Of a stretch of DNA of 64,000 bases, positions 51,785 through 60,367 are shown in pieces; position 1 is the first letter of the stretch; each line of letters starts with the position of its first letter. This DNA comes from Streptomyces luteolifulvus. GTDB lineage: Bacteria > Actinomycetota > Actinomycetes > Streptomycetales > Streptomycetaceae. Where the stretch lies: positions 248,001 through 312,000 of the forward strand of contig NZ_VZRB01000007.1 in the NCBI RefSeq assembly GCF_008806595.1. Direction: 5' to 3'. The notes under the pieces are model-generated. The model ran no database searches and was not told the DNA's origin. It saw only the letters and a program-made list of their open reading frames with translations. The translations under genes were made by a program, and so were the position numbers.

Positions 51785-51937
51785 CCTCATCTTCCTCACG
51801 ACGCATCTCGCCGTGAGACGGATTTGGCACCTTCCCTAGCCGGGGAGCCTCACGAAACGATCAACACTGATCTACGAGACCGGCTGGAGGGTTGCCGGGG
51901 CTTCATCGGGCCGTGTCCCTCTGCCCCTCTGGATGAG
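51785..51937 (-). promoter_or_regulatory. SAM-I (S-box) riboswitch upstream of thrC
   Basis: On the minus strand, CTCATCCAGAG opens the element, followed by GGCAGAGGGA, then the core GGCCCGATGAAGCCCCGGCA and ACCCTCC, and later GGTGCCAAATCC before GATGAG closes the P1 stem. The CTCATC/GATGAG pairing (plus 51932-51937 and 51785-51790) makes P1. This matches the S-box consensus at all its most conserved points, including GATGAA and GGTGC-AAATCC. The element ends about 20 nt before the thrC ATG, so translation is a likely target. No other riboswitch was seen. Confidence 0.88.
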
Positions 51938-52050
51938 CGGTATTCGGTTGTACGCACGGGACGGCCACCGACATGCGATGGTCATCAGCGTTGTTCAAGA
52001 CTGTAACCGACGGCCAGGACAGTTGAGATAGCCGTCCGAACCGCGAGATG

Positions 52051-52065
52051 GATCACATGGTGATC
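52051..52065. promoter_or_regulatory. Inverted repeat before gpgS
   Basis: GATCAC, then ATG, then GTGATC, about 40 bp upstream of the gpgS GTG and in the divergent gap with thrC. A possible operator; regulator unknown. Confidence 0.3.
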
Positions 52066-52102
52066 ACATACTCGCCGAGAGAACGCAGAGGAGCCGCGCA
52101 CT

Positions 52103-53047
52103 GTGCTGGAAGAAGTCGAGCGCTGGCTGAGCACCCGCTCCTGGTCCCTGACCGATCGCCCGGTGCACAAGATTCTCGCTGCCAAGCAGCGCACGGGCCA
52201 GTCGGTCTCCGTCGTCCTGCCCGCGCTCAACGAGGAGGAGACAGTCGGTGACATCGTCGCCGTGATCCGTCACGACCTCATGCATCAGGTCCCCCTCGTC
52301 GACGAGATCGTCGTCGTCGACTCGGGGTCGGCCGACCGTACCTCCGAGGTGGCCGCGGCGGCGGGCGCCCGGGTCGTCCACCGCGACGACATCCTGCCGC
52401 GCATCCCGCCCGTCCCGGGCAAGGGCGAGGTGCTGTGGCGCTCGCTCCTGGTCACGAGCGGGGACATCGTCTGCTTCATCGACGCGGACCTGAGGGAGTT
52501 CTCCTCCGACTTCGTCTCCGGGATCGTGGGCCCGCTGCTCACCGACCCCGGTGTCGACCTCGTCAAGGCGATGTACGACCGCCCGCTCGCCGGCGCGGCA
52601 GGGCAGGGCGGCCGGGTCACCGAGCTGATGGCCCGCCCGCTGCTGAACATGCACTGGCCGCAGCTGGCCGGATTCGTGCAGCCGCTCGGCGGGGAGTACG
52701 CGGCCCGCCGCTCGCTGCTGGAACAGCTTCCCTTCCCGGTCGGATACGGGGTGGAGCTGGGCATGCTGGTCGACGCGCTGCACCTGGTGGGGCTGGACGC
52801 CCTGGCCCAGGTCGACGTCGGGGTGCGCAAGCACCGCCACCAGGACGGCCAGGCCCTCGGCCGGATGGCCGCCGCGATCTACCGCACGGCCCAGCTCCGG
52901 CTGGCCCGTGGCCATCTGATCCGCCCCTCCCTCACCCAGTTCGAACGGGGCGAGGACGGCTTCGAGCCACGCACCTACTCGGTGGACACGGAGGAACGCC
53001 CGCCGATGGTGGAGATCGCGGAGTACGCCGCCAGAAAAGTGGCCTGA
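52103..53047 (+). CDS. gpgS: Glucosyl-3-phosphoglycerate synthase GpgS
   Basis: A 314-residue GT81 glycosyltransferase that makes glucosyl-3-phosphoglycerate, the first step toward glucosylglycerate and, in mycobacteria, methylglucose lipopolysaccharide. VSVVLPALNEEETVGDIVAV is the nucleotide-sugar start, VDSGSADRTSEVAAAAGA is typical, and CFIDADLREF holds the DxD metal site. WPQLAGFVQPLGGEYAARRS is the conserved acceptor loop. GTG at 52103 with GAGGAG 9 nt upstream. It is followed 120 bp later by otsA, a second compatible-solute gene. Confidence 0.93.
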   Translation: MLEEVERWLSTRSWSLTDRPVHKILAAKQRTGQSVSVVLPALNEEETVGDIVAVIRHDLMHQVPLVDEIVVVDSGSADRTSEVAAAAGARVVHRDDILPRIPPVPGKGEVLWRSLLVTSGDIVCFIDADLREFSSDFVSGIVGPLLTDPGVDLVKAMYDRPLAGAAGQGGRVTELMARPLLNMHWPQLAGFVQPLGGEYAARRSLLEQLPFPVGYGVELGMLVDALHLVGLDALAQVDVGVRKHRHQDGQALGRMAAAIYRTAQLRLARGHLIRPSLTQFERGEDGFEPRTYSVDTEERPPMVEIAEYAARKVA

Positions 53048-53167
53048 CCGTGGGCTGTGAGCGAGTCTGGGCGAGGGGTTCTGTTACGGATTCCGGCCGT
53101 CCGTATACAGCCCCCGCAAGGCCGTACGTACGTTTGAGCGTTTCCGGGCCGGGCTAGGTTGAGGCGT

Positions 53168-54586
53168 ATGGCTTCCACGCAGGCTGCTCAGGGTGCCCCG
53201 GTGCTCGTCGCGTCCAACCGCGGCCCCGTCTCGTACGAGGTCCGGGAGGACGGCTCGCTGCACGCCAGGCGCGGTGGCGGCGGGCTGGTCTCCGGTCTGT
53301 CGGCGATCGGGCCGGACGCGGGCGCCCTGTGGGTGTGCTCCGCACTCGGCGACGGCGACCGCGAGGCAGTGCGCCGAGGGGTCGGCGAGGCCGGGGTGCG
53401 GATGCTGGACATCCCGGCGGACGTGCACTCCGACGCGTACAACGGCATCGCCAACTCCGTGCTGTGGTTCGTCCACCACATGCTGTACCAGACCCCCCTG
53501 GAGCCGGTCTTCGACGCGGAGTTCCGGCGGCAGTGGGCGTCGTACGAGACCTACAACCGCGCCTTCGCCGAGGCGCTGGCGCAGGAGGCGGCCGAAGGGG
53601 CGGCGGTGGTCGTCCAGGACTACCACCTCACGCTGGTGCCCGGGATGCTGCGCGAGCTGCGCCCCGACCTCAGGATCGGCCACTTCTCCCATACGCCGTG
53701 GGCGCCGCCGGAGTACTTCCGGATGCTGCCCGACGACATCGCCGCACAGGTGCTGCGCGGAATGCTGGGCGCCGACCGGCTCGGCTTCCTCACCCACCGC
53801 TGGGCGGACGCGTTCACCGCCTGCGCCACGGAGTTCGCCGGCGGGCTCGGCGGGACCCGGGTCGGCGTGCACGGGCTGGGAGCCGACGCCGACTTCCTGC
53901 GCAAGCGGGCGCACGAGGCCGACGTCGAGGAGCGGATGGCCGCGCTGCGGGCCGAGATCGGCGCGGGCCCGGACGGGAGTCCCCGCCGGGCCGTCGTACG
54001 GGTCGACCGGACCGAGCTGTCGAAGAACATCGTGCGCGGGCTGCTGGCGTACCGGCAGCTGCTCGACGACCACCCCGAGTGGCGCGAGCGCGTGGTGCAC
54101 CTCGCGTTCGCCTACCCCTCACGGCAGGATCTCGCCGTCTACCGCGACTACATGGCCGATGTGCGGCGCGTGGCCGAGGAGATCAACTCCCGGTACGGCA
54201 CGCCGGGCTGGACCCCCGTCGTGCTCCACCTGAAGGACGACTTCGCGCGGTCGCTGGCGGCCTACCGGCTGGCGGACGTGGCCCTGGTGAACCCCATCCG
54301 GGACGGCATGAACCTGGTGGCGAAGGAGGTACCGGTCGTCTCCGACGAGGGGTGCGTGCTGGTGCTGTCCCGGGAGGCGGGGGCGTACGAGGAGCTGCGG
54401 GAGGATGCGATCGCCGTCAACCCGTACGACGTGGTGGAGACGGCGCGGGCGCTGCGCAGCGCGCTGACCATGCAGGACGGCGAGCGGGCCGAGCGCACGA
54501 AGCGGCTGGCCGCGGCGGCGACCGCGCTGCCTCCGGCGCAGTGGTTCCTGGAGCAGTTGCACGCGCTCGGCGATCAGCCCAGCTGA
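53168..54586 (+). CDS. otsA: Trehalose-6-phosphate synthase OtsA
   Basis: A 472-residue GT20 enzyme joining UDP-/ADP-glucose and glucose-6-phosphate. Motifs: VASNRGPVSYEV at the N-terminus, DYHLTLVPGMLREL and GHFSHTPWAPPEYFRMLP in the middle, RVDRTELSKNIVRGLLAY and RDGMNLVAKE near the C-terminus. The start ATG at 53168 is supported by TAGGTT at 53155-53160 and a 7-nt leaderless gap; an upstream in-frame GTG at 53159 would sit inside that hexamer. Its 3' end overlaps the convergent otsB by 13 bp. Confidence 0.95.
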   Translation: MASTQAAQGAPVLVASNRGPVSYEVREDGSLHARRGGGGLVSGLSAIGPDAGALWVCSALGDGDREAVRRGVGEAGVRMLDIPADVHSDAYNGIANSVLWFVHHMLYQTPLEPVFDAEFRRQWASYETYNRAFAEALAQEAAEGAAVVVQDYHLTLVPGMLRELRPDLRIGHFSHTPWAPPEYFRMLPDDIAAQVLRGMLGADRLGFLTHRWADAFTACATEFAGGLGGTRVGVHGLGADADFLRKRAHEADVEERMAALRAEIGAGPDGSPRRAVVRVDRTELSKNIVRGLLAYRQLLDDHPEWRERVVHLAFAYPSRQDLAVYRDYMADVRRVAEEINSRYGTPGWTPVVLHLKDDFARSLAAYRLADVALVNPIRDGMNLVAKEVPVVSDEGCVLVLSREAGAYEELREDAIAVNPYDVVETARALRSALTMQDGERAERTKRLAAAATALPPAQWFLEQLHALGDQPS

Positions 54587-55422
54587 GCCGCCAGACGCGC
54601 GAGCAGCCGTACGACGCCCTCGGGGCCGTCGACCACCAGGTCCGAGCGCTCCGTCAGCTCGGTGACCTCGTCGCTGCCGCTGCACACCAGCAGGCCCGGG
54701 GTGCCGTCCGAGCGGAGTTCGTCGACGGCGGCGAAGGCGCGCAGGTCGCCCAGGTCGTCGCCGGCGTAGAGGACCGAGGCCGCGTCGGTTTCCCGTACGT
54801 GTTTGAGCAGGGCCACGCCCTTGTCCATGCCGGGCGGGCGGAGTTCGAGGACCATGCGGCCGGGTTCCACGATGAGGCCGTGGCGGGTGGCCAGGTCGGT
54901 GAGGGGCTCGCGCAGGGCCTCGAAGGCGGCCTCCGGGTCGGCGGCGCGGCGGGTGTGCACGGCGACGGCGCGGCCCTTCTCCTCGATCCATGCGCCCTGC
55001 GCGGCGCCGGACTTGTCCAGCAGCGTCGGCAGCTCGGCGCGGACCGCGGTGAGGCCGGGGTGGGGGGCGGGGGCGGTGACGGTGTCGGTCACGGCGTCCC
55101 AGCGTTCGGCGCCGTAGTGGCCGAGGACGACGAGGTGTTCCAGGCCGGGGACGCCGGCGAAGCCGCCGTGCTGGACGGCAACGGCTGCGGGACGGCCGGT
55201 GATCACCGCGATGGAGGCGACCTTCGGGGCGAGGGCGGCAAGCGCGGGGACGGCGTCGGGGTGGGCTCGGGCCTGTTCGGGGTCGGGGACGATGGGGGCG
55301 AGGGTGCCGTCGAAGTCGAGCGCGACCACCGCTCGCTCGGGGCGGGAGAGAAGGGCGGCAAGTCCGTCGCGGCCGGCCTGGGTTGTGGGGTGCGGGTCCT
55401 TGGAGTCCGTGTGACTGCCCAT
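54574..55422 (-). CDS. otsB: Trehalose-6-phosphate phosphatase OtsB
   Basis: A 282-residue HAD phosphatase that releases trehalose from its 6-phosphate. Motif I is VALDFDGTLAPIVPDP and motif IV is LYAGDDLGDLRAF; VLGHYGAERWD and LRPPGMDKGVALL mark the substrate cap. It is convergent with otsA, so the two pathway genes are oppositely oriented and not in one transcript. ATG at 55422 looks leaderless (TAGGGT on the minus strand, plus 55429-55434, 6-nt gap). Confidence 0.95.
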   Translation of the reverse strand: MGSHTDSKDPHPTTQAGRDGLAALLSRPERAVVALDFDGTLAPIVPDPEQARAHPDAVPALAALAPKVASIAVITGRPAAVAVQHGGFAGVPGLEHLVVLGHYGAERWDAVTDTVTAPAPHPGLTAVRAELPTLLDKSGAAQGAWIEEKGRAVAVHTRRAADPEAAFEALREPLTDLATRHGLIVEPGRMVLELRPPGMDKGVALLKHVRETDAASVLYAGDDLGDLRAFAAVDELRSDGTPGLLVCSGSDEVTELTERSDLVVDGPEGVVRLLARLAAQLG

Positions 55423-55456
55423 GAGGGGACCCTATACGGTTCGGCAGCGCCCTGAA

Positions 55457-55486
55457 GGGGCGCGGGGAACTGCGCGACCAGCCACG
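55457..55486 (+). repeat. Dispersed 30-bp intergenic repeat, copy 2
   Basis: Identical over all 30 bases to the reverse complement of 8018-8047. It lies between the otsB start and the DUF3263 stop. See copy 1 for context. Confidence 0.75.
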
Positions 55487-55543
55487 ATGGCGCCGCGGAC
55501 GGCCGACGACGCATCGCGGCACTTCCAGCGGAGCGCTCGGCGC

Positions 55544-55777
55544 TCAGCGCTCCGTGCGGTGGGAGTCGCGGACCCTTCTCAGTCTGTTCACCGTGATCGG
55601 GTCGTGGGCCAAGGCGCGCTCGTCGTCCAGGAGCGCGTTGAGGAGTTGGTAGTAGCGGATCGGGGCCAGGCCCAGTTCCTCGCGTATGGCTCGTTCCTTT
55701 GCGCCGGGGCCCGGAAAGCCGCGGCGTTCCAGGGCGAGGATGTCCTGTTCCCGGCGGCCTAGCTGTTCCTGGTCCAT
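55544..55777 (-). CDS. DUF3263 domain protein
   Basis: A 77-residue basic protein. QEQLGRREQDILALERRGFP then GAKERAIREELGLAPIRYYQ resembles a sigma-70-like or winged helix-turn-helix (DUF3263) found widely in actinobacteria. ATG at 55777 appears leaderless (TACGGT on the minus strand, plus 55785-55790, 7-nt gap). Function unknown; a small DNA-binding protein is plausible. Confidence 0.85.
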   Translation of the reverse strand: MDQEQLGRREQDILALERRGFPGPGAKERAIREELGLAPIRYYQLLNALLDDERALAHDPITVNRLRRVRDSHRTER

Positions 55778-55794
55778 GCCTCGCACCGTACCGG

Positions 55795-57084
55795 CTAACT
55801 CGTGCCCTGCGCGGCCGAGGCCGTTCCCTGGAGGCGCTTGAGGACCGCCTTCGGATCACCGCCCGGAGCTACCGCCTGGCCCATCTGCTGTTTGATGTGC
55901 GCGCTGACGTCGGCCCAGGAGGTCTTGCCGACCGGGTAGAGCTCGGACAGCGGGAGTTCCTTGAGGAACGGCCTGAGGTCCGCGTCCTGCTGCGCCGTGC
56001 TCATGATCTCGGACGCGGAGTTGGTGACCGGCAGCAGGTCGTACTCGCGGGAGAAGGCGAGCACGTTCTTCTCGCTGTACACGAAGTCGAGGAAGTCCCC
56101 GGCCTGCTCGGCGTGACCGTTCTCCCTGAAGGCCATCATCCAGTCGGCGACACCCATCGCCACGTCGCTCGCGCCGTCCACGCCGGGCATCGGCACCATG
56201 CCGACCTTCACCCCCTTCGCCGTGGCGATCTTCATCAGCGTGGGATGGCCGTTGAGCATCCCGACGTCCCCGTCCGCGAACGCGGCGAACGCGTCGGCCC
56301 GGTCGAGCTTGCCGGGCGCGACCGGTCCGGTCAGCCCCTTGCCGACCAGCTCGTCCCTGAGCCAGGTGAGGGTGTCGGCGTTCTCGGTGGAGTCGATGTC
56401 GTACGTACCGACCCGGTCGGTGTAGCCGCCCCCGCCGCTGAGCAGCCACTGCATGGTCTCGGCCTGTGCCTCCTCCGGGCCGAGCGGCAGGGCGTACGGG
56501 TAGGTCACGCCCCGCGCCTTGAGCGCCTCCGCGTCGGCGGCGAGGTCGTTCCAGGTCTTCGGCGGGGTGAGCCCCGCCTTGTTGAAGAGGGTCTTGTTGT
56601 AGAAGAGCAGGCGTGTGGAGGACGCGAACGGCAGTCCGTACTGCACGTCCTTCACCTCGCCCGCGCCGGCGAGCTGGTGGACGAAGTCGGCCTGCGTGCG
56701 GATGGAGAGCAGGTCGCCGGCCTTGTAGAGGAGGCCCTTCGCCGCGTAGTCGGCGTACGCGCCGATCTGCGCCAGGTCGGGCGCGTGCCCGGCGTCGACC
56801 ATCTCCTTGACCTTGCGGTCGACGTCGTTCCAGGAGTAGACGGTGACGTCGATCTTCACGTCCGGATGCTCGGCCTCGTACTCGTCGACGAGCGTGTCCC
56901 AGTACTTCACGGAGCTGTTCGCCGCGCTGTCGCCGTAGTCGGCGGCCACCAGCCTGAGGGTGACGTCCTCACTGCCCCCGATGCCGTCGACGACCCCGCA
57001 TCCGCCGAGGACCGCCGTCATGCCGAGGGCGGCCACCGCCGCGATCGTTCCTGTTCGACGCCGCTGCACTTCGCTCGCCCCCAC
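55795..57084 (-). CDS. Sugar-binding lipoprotein of an ABC importer (orphan)
   Basis: A 429-residue family-1 extracellular solute-binding protein. A signal peptide ends in the lipobox LGGC (about residue 29). The body shows the family landmarks YDVKIDVTVYSWNDVDRKVK-like stretch (about residues 75-95) and GYTDRVGTYDIDS with MPGVDGASDVAMG later. GTG at 57084 is assumed. Permease and ATPase genes are absent, so it must share an importer encoded elsewhere. It is divergent from nagK-nagA across two DasR-type operators, so GlcNAc or a chitin sugar is the probable ligand. Confidence 0.85.
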   Translation of the reverse strand: MGASEVQRRRTGTIAAVAALGMTAVLGGCGVVDGIGGSEDVTLRLVAADYGDSAANSSVKYWDTLVDEYEAEHPDVKIDVTVYSWNDVDRKVKEMVDAGHAPDLAQIGAYADYAAKGLLYKAGDLLSIRTQADFVHQLAGAGEVKDVQYGLPFASSTRLLFYNKTLFNKAGLTPPKTWNDLAADAEALKARGVTYPYALPLGPEEAQAETMQWLLSGGGGYTDRVGTYDIDSTENADTLTWLRDELVGKGLTGPVAPGKLDRADAFAAFADGDVGMLNGHPTLMKIATAKGVKVGMVPMPGVDGASDVAMGVADWMMAFRENGHAEQAGDFLDFVYSEKNVLAFSREYDLLPVTNSASEIMSTAQQDADLRPFLKELPLSELYPVGKTSWADVSAHIKQQMGQAVAPGGDPKAVLKRLQGTASAAQGTS

Positions 57085-57116
57085 CCTCGGCCGGAATCTT
57101 TCGACAGGCCGAACGA

Positions 57117-57132
57117 TAGGGTCTACACCACT
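57117..57132. promoter_or_regulatory. dre-like operator, distal, 12 of 16
   Basis: TAGGGTCTACACCACT matches 12 of the 16 bases of the published DasR consensus ACTGGTCTAGACCACT, failing mainly at the first three bases. It is one base away from a second site. Confidence 0.5.
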
Positions 57133-57133
57133 T

Positions 57134-57149
57134 AGTGGACTAGACCTCT
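57134..57149. promoter_or_regulatory. dre-like operator, proximal to nagK, 13 of 16
   Basis: AGTGGACTAGACCTCT matches the DasR consensus at 13 of 16 in either orientation. It ends 26 bp upstream of the nagK GTG and lies in the gap shared with the sugar-binding lipoprotein gene. DasR control of nagKA is established in S. coelicolor. Confidence 0.7.
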
Positions 57150-57175
57150 TGCAGGTAAAAGGTCACACTGTCCCC

Positions 57176-58120
57176 GTGAGACATGTCATCGCCCTCGACG
57201 TGGGCGGCACCGGGATGAAGGCCGCTCTGGCAGGACCCCACGGCGAGCTGCTGCACCAGGCCCGCCGCGCCACCGGGCGCGAGCGCGGACCCGACGCGGT
57301 CGTCGAGGCCGTCCTCGGCTTCGCCGCCGAGCTCAGCGCGTACGGCGCCGAGCACTTCGGCGAGCACGCGGCCGCCGCCGGCGTCGCCGTCCCCGGCATC
57401 GTCGACGCCGAACGGGGCATCGCCGCCTACTCGGCCAACCTGGGCTGGCGGGACGTACCGCTGCGCGATCTGCTCGCCGAGCGGCTCGGCGGCGTCCCGG
57501 TCGCCCTGGGCCACGATGTGCGCACCGGCGGTCTCGCCGAGGGCCGGATCGGCGCCGGCCAGGGCGCCGACCGCTTTCTGTTCGTGCCGCTGGGCACCGG
57601 CATCGCGGGCGCCATCGGCATCGGCGGCCGGGTGGAGGCGGGCGCGCACGGCTTCGCGGGCGAGATCGGCCATGTGGTCGTACGACCCGGGGGCACCCCC
57701 TGTCCGTGCGGGCAGCGCGGCTGCCTCGAGCGGTACGCGTCCGCGGCGGCGGTGAGCCAGGCGTGGGCCGAGGCGGGCGGAGGTCCGGGCGCGGACGCGG
57801 CGGACTGCGCGAAGGCCGTCGAGTGCGGCGATCCCCACGCCGTACGGGTGTGGCAGGACGCCGTCGACGCGCTCGCCGACGGACTGGTCACCGCGCTCAC
57901 CCTGCTGGACCCCGGCACCCTCATCATCGGTGGCGGGCTCGCCGAGGCGGGGGAAACCTTGTTCACACCGCTGCGGGACGCCGTCCGGCGGAGGGTCACG
58001 TTCCAGAAGCTGCCGTCCATCGTCCCCGCGGCGCTGGGAGACAGGGCCGGCTGCCTGGGCGCGGGGCTCATGGCCTGGGATCTCCTCGACAACACGGACC
58101 GTTTGGAGGTAACCACCTGA
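57176..58120 (+). CDS. nagK: ROK-family N-acetylglucosamine kinase NagK
   Basis: A 314-residue ROK sugar kinase. The ATP-binding start HVIALDVGGTGMKAALAGPH is followed by GEIGHVVVRPGG and the zinc motif CPCGQRGCLERYAS (C-x-C-x4-C). GTG at 57176 is the first in-frame start after the dre sites. It overlaps nagA by 1 bp (TGATG). Downstream coupling with nagA and the DasR sites identify the substrate as GlcNAc. Confidence 0.88.
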   Translation: MRHVIALDVGGTGMKAALAGPHGELLHQARRATGRERGPDAVVEAVLGFAAELSAYGAEHFGEHAAAAGVAVPGIVDAERGIAAYSANLGWRDVPLRDLLAERLGGVPVALGHDVRTGGLAEGRIGAGQGADRFLFVPLGTGIAGAIGIGGRVEAGAHGFAGEIGHVVVRPGGTPCPCGQRGCLERYASAAAVSQAWAEAGGGPGADAADCAKAVECGDPHAVRVWQDAVDALADGLVTALTLLDPGTLIIGGGLAEAGETLFTPLRDAVRRRVTFQKLPSIVPAALGDRAGCLGAGLMAWDLLDNTDRLEVTT

Positions 58121-59271
58121 TGGCAACCGACCCGCGGCCGACGATCCTCACCGGTGCTCAGGTGGTCCTCCCGACGGGAACCGTCCCCGACGGCCAGGTA
58201 GTCGTCGACGGCACGAAGATCGTCGGCTCGGCGCCCCCCGACGCCCAGGTGATCGACCTCCGAGGCCACTGGGTGGTCCCGGGATTCATCGACATCCACA
58301 ACCACGGCGGAGGCGGAGCCTCCTTCTCCGGCTCCGCCGAGGACATCCTCACCGCGCTGCGCACCCACCGGCTGCACGGCACCACCACCCTGGTCGCCTC
58401 CACCGTCACCGACGACATGGACTTCCTGGTCAGACAGGCGGGGCTGCTGTCCGAGCTGGCGGAGCAGGGCGAGATCGCCGGCATCCACTTCGAGGGCCCG
58501 TTCATCTCGCCGTGCCGCAAGGGCGCGCACTCCGAGGAGCTGCTGCGGGACCCGGACCCGGCGGAGGTCCGCAAACTGATCGAGGCGGCGCGCGGCCGGG
58601 CCAGGATGGTCACGCTCGCCACCGAACTCCCCGGTGGCATCGACTCCGTACGGCTGCTCGCGGAGCACGGGGTGATCGCGGCGATCGGGCACACGGACGC
58701 GACGTACGAGCAGACGGTGGAGGCGATCGACGCGGGCGCGACGGTCGCGACGCACCTGTTCAACGCGATGCCCGCCCTCGGCCACCGCTCCCCCGGTCCG
58801 ATCGCGGCCCTCCTGGAGGACGAACGCGTCACGGTCGAGCTCATCAACGACGGCACGCATCTGCACCCGGCCTCCCTCCAGCTGGCGTTCCATCACGCGG
58901 GCGCGGGCCGGGTCGCGTTCATCACGGACGCGATGGACGCGGCCGGCATCGGCGACGGCCGCTACATGCTCGGCCCGCTGGAGGTCGAGGTCAGCGAGGG
59001 CGTGGCGCGTCTGGTGGAGGGCGGCTCGATCGCGGGCTCGACCCTCACCCTGGACCGCGCCTTCCGGCGGGCGGTCACGGTCGACGGGCTGTCGGTCGAG
59101 GACACGGTGACCGCGCTGTCGGTCAACCCGGCCAGGCTCCTGGGGATGTACGACAGGGTGGGCTCCCTGGAGCCGGGCAAGGACGCCGACCTGGTGGTCC
59201 TGGACGCGAAGTTCGGCCTCAAGGGCGTGATGCGCCGGGGCGAATGGGTGGTCGATCCCCAACTGACCTGA
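58120..59271 (+). CDS. nagA: N-acetylglucosamine-6-phosphate deacetylase NagA
   Basis: A 383-residue amidohydrolase. GFIDIHNHGGGG has the metal-binding His pair, AGIHFEGPFISPCRKGAH has the metal-ligand Glu, and TDAMDAAG has the catalytic Asp; the LINDGTHLHP block matches NagA. It removes the acetyl group from GlcNAc-6-P, the product made by NagK and by MurQ. ATG at 58120 follows GGAGGT by 9 nt and overlaps the nagK stop. Confidence 0.95.
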   Translation: MATDPRPTILTGAQVVLPTGTVPDGQVVVDGTKIVGSAPPDAQVIDLRGHWVVPGFIDIHNHGGGGASFSGSAEDILTALRTHRLHGTTTLVASTVTDDMDFLVRQAGLLSELAEQGEIAGIHFEGPFISPCRKGAHSEELLRDPDPAEVRKLIEAARGRARMVTLATELPGGIDSVRLLAEHGVIAAIGHTDATYEQTVEAIDAGATVATHLFNAMPALGHRSPGPIAALLEDERVTVELINDGTHLHPASLQLAFHHAGAGRVAFITDAMDAAGIGDGRYMLGPLEVEVSEGVARLVEGGSIAGSTLTLDRAFRRAVTVDGLSVEDTVTALSVNPARLLGMYDRVGSLEPGKDADLVVLDAKFGLKGVMRRGEWVVDPQLT

Positions 59272-59287
59272 TCTGTCCGGTCGTACG

Positions 59288-59328
59288 GAGACGGTGGCCG
59301 ATCCCGCCCCTGGGCGGACCGCCGTCTC
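59288..59328 (+). terminator. Terminator of nagKA
   Basis: GAGACGG and CCGTCTC form the outer stem; GG/CC and CCGCCC/GGGCGG continue inside. TTT follows. It begins 17 bp after the nagA stop. Confidence 0.65.
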
Positions 59329-59392
59329 TTTGGCATGATCGGGCCTCCGGACAAGACGCCAAGCGCCTGCACATCGGGGGAGGTCGGCCCAC

Positions 59393-60322
59393 GTGATCCT
59401 CACGGTCACGCTGAACACCGCTCTCGACATCACCTATCGCGTGCCCGCCCTGCGGACGCATGCCGCGCACCGGGTCTCCGAGGTGACCGAACGCCCCGGC
59501 GGCAAGGGCCTGAACGTGGCCCGGGTCCTGGCGGCCCTGGGCCACGAGGTCACGGTCACCGGCTTCACGGGCGGCGCCACCGGGCGTGTCGTGCAGGAGC
59601 AGCTCTCGGCCGTGGCGGGGGTGGTGGATGCGCTCGTCCCGGTCGCCGGCGCGACCCGGCGCACGATCGCCGTCGTGGACGACCGCACGGGCGACACGAC
59701 CCAGCTCAACGAACCGGGGCCGACGGTCACTTCGGCCGAGTGGGCCGCCTTCCAGGAGGTGTACGGGGAGCTGCTTCCGTCCGTGTCGGCGGTGGCGCTG
59801 TGCGGCAGCCTCCCTCCGGGGGTGCCGGTCGGGGCGTACGCGGGGCTCATACGGACGGCGCGGGCCGCCGGTGTGCCCGTGCTGCTGGACACCAGCGGCG
59901 AGCCGCTGCGCCGCGGGGTGGCGGCCCGGCCCGACGTGGTGAAGCCGAACACCGAGGAACTGGCCGAACTCACCGGCTCCCACGAGCCGGTGCGCGGCGC
60001 GATGGACGCCCGGCGGCGCGGCGCCCACGCGGTGGTCGCCTCCCTGGGCGCCGACGGCCTGTTCGCGGTGACCCCGGAGGGCCGCTGGCGGGCCACCCCG
60101 CCCACCCGGGTCCGGGGCAATCCGACGGGCGCCGGCGACTCGGCGGTCGCGGGCCTGCTGTCGGGCCTGGCCGAGCATCTTCCGTGGCCGGACCGGCTGG
60201 CCCGCGCGGTCGCCCTGTCCACGGCGAGCGTACTGGCGCCGGTGGCGGGCGAGTTCGTCCGCAGCGTGTACGAGGAACTGCTGGACGGGGTCGCGGTGAC
60301 CGGGGAGGCCAGTGCGGCGTGA
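59393..60322 (+). CDS. PfkB-family hexose kinase (1-phosphofructokinase/tagatose-6-P kinase type)
   Basis: A 309-residue ribokinase-fold kinase. ILTVTLNTALDITYRVPALR is the LacC/FruK N-terminal signature, RPGGKGLNVARVLAALG is PfkB motif 1 and GNPTGAGDSAVAGLL is motif 2 with the catalytic Asp. GTG at 59393 follows GGGGAGG. It lies just past the nagKA terminator, so it forms a separate unit. Substrate is a hexose phosphate; not further resolvable. Confidence 0.88.
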   Translation: MILTVTLNTALDITYRVPALRTHAAHRVSEVTERPGGKGLNVARVLAALGHEVTVTGFTGGATGRVVQEQLSAVAGVVDALVPVAGATRRTIAVVDDRTGDTTQLNEPGPTVTSAEWAAFQEVYGELLPSVSAVALCGSLPPGVPVGAYAGLIRTARAAGVPVLLDTSGEPLRRGVAARPDVVKPNTEELAELTGSHEPVRGAMDARRRGAHAVVASLGADGLFAVTPEGRWRATPPTRVRGNPTGAGDSAVAGLLSGLAEHLPWPDRLARAVALSTASVLAPVAGEFVRSVYEELLDGVAVTGEASAA

Positions 60323-60367
60323 CCAGGGCCTGTCGTTTGGATCAGCCCGGCGTCGCGGGGTCTGGCC

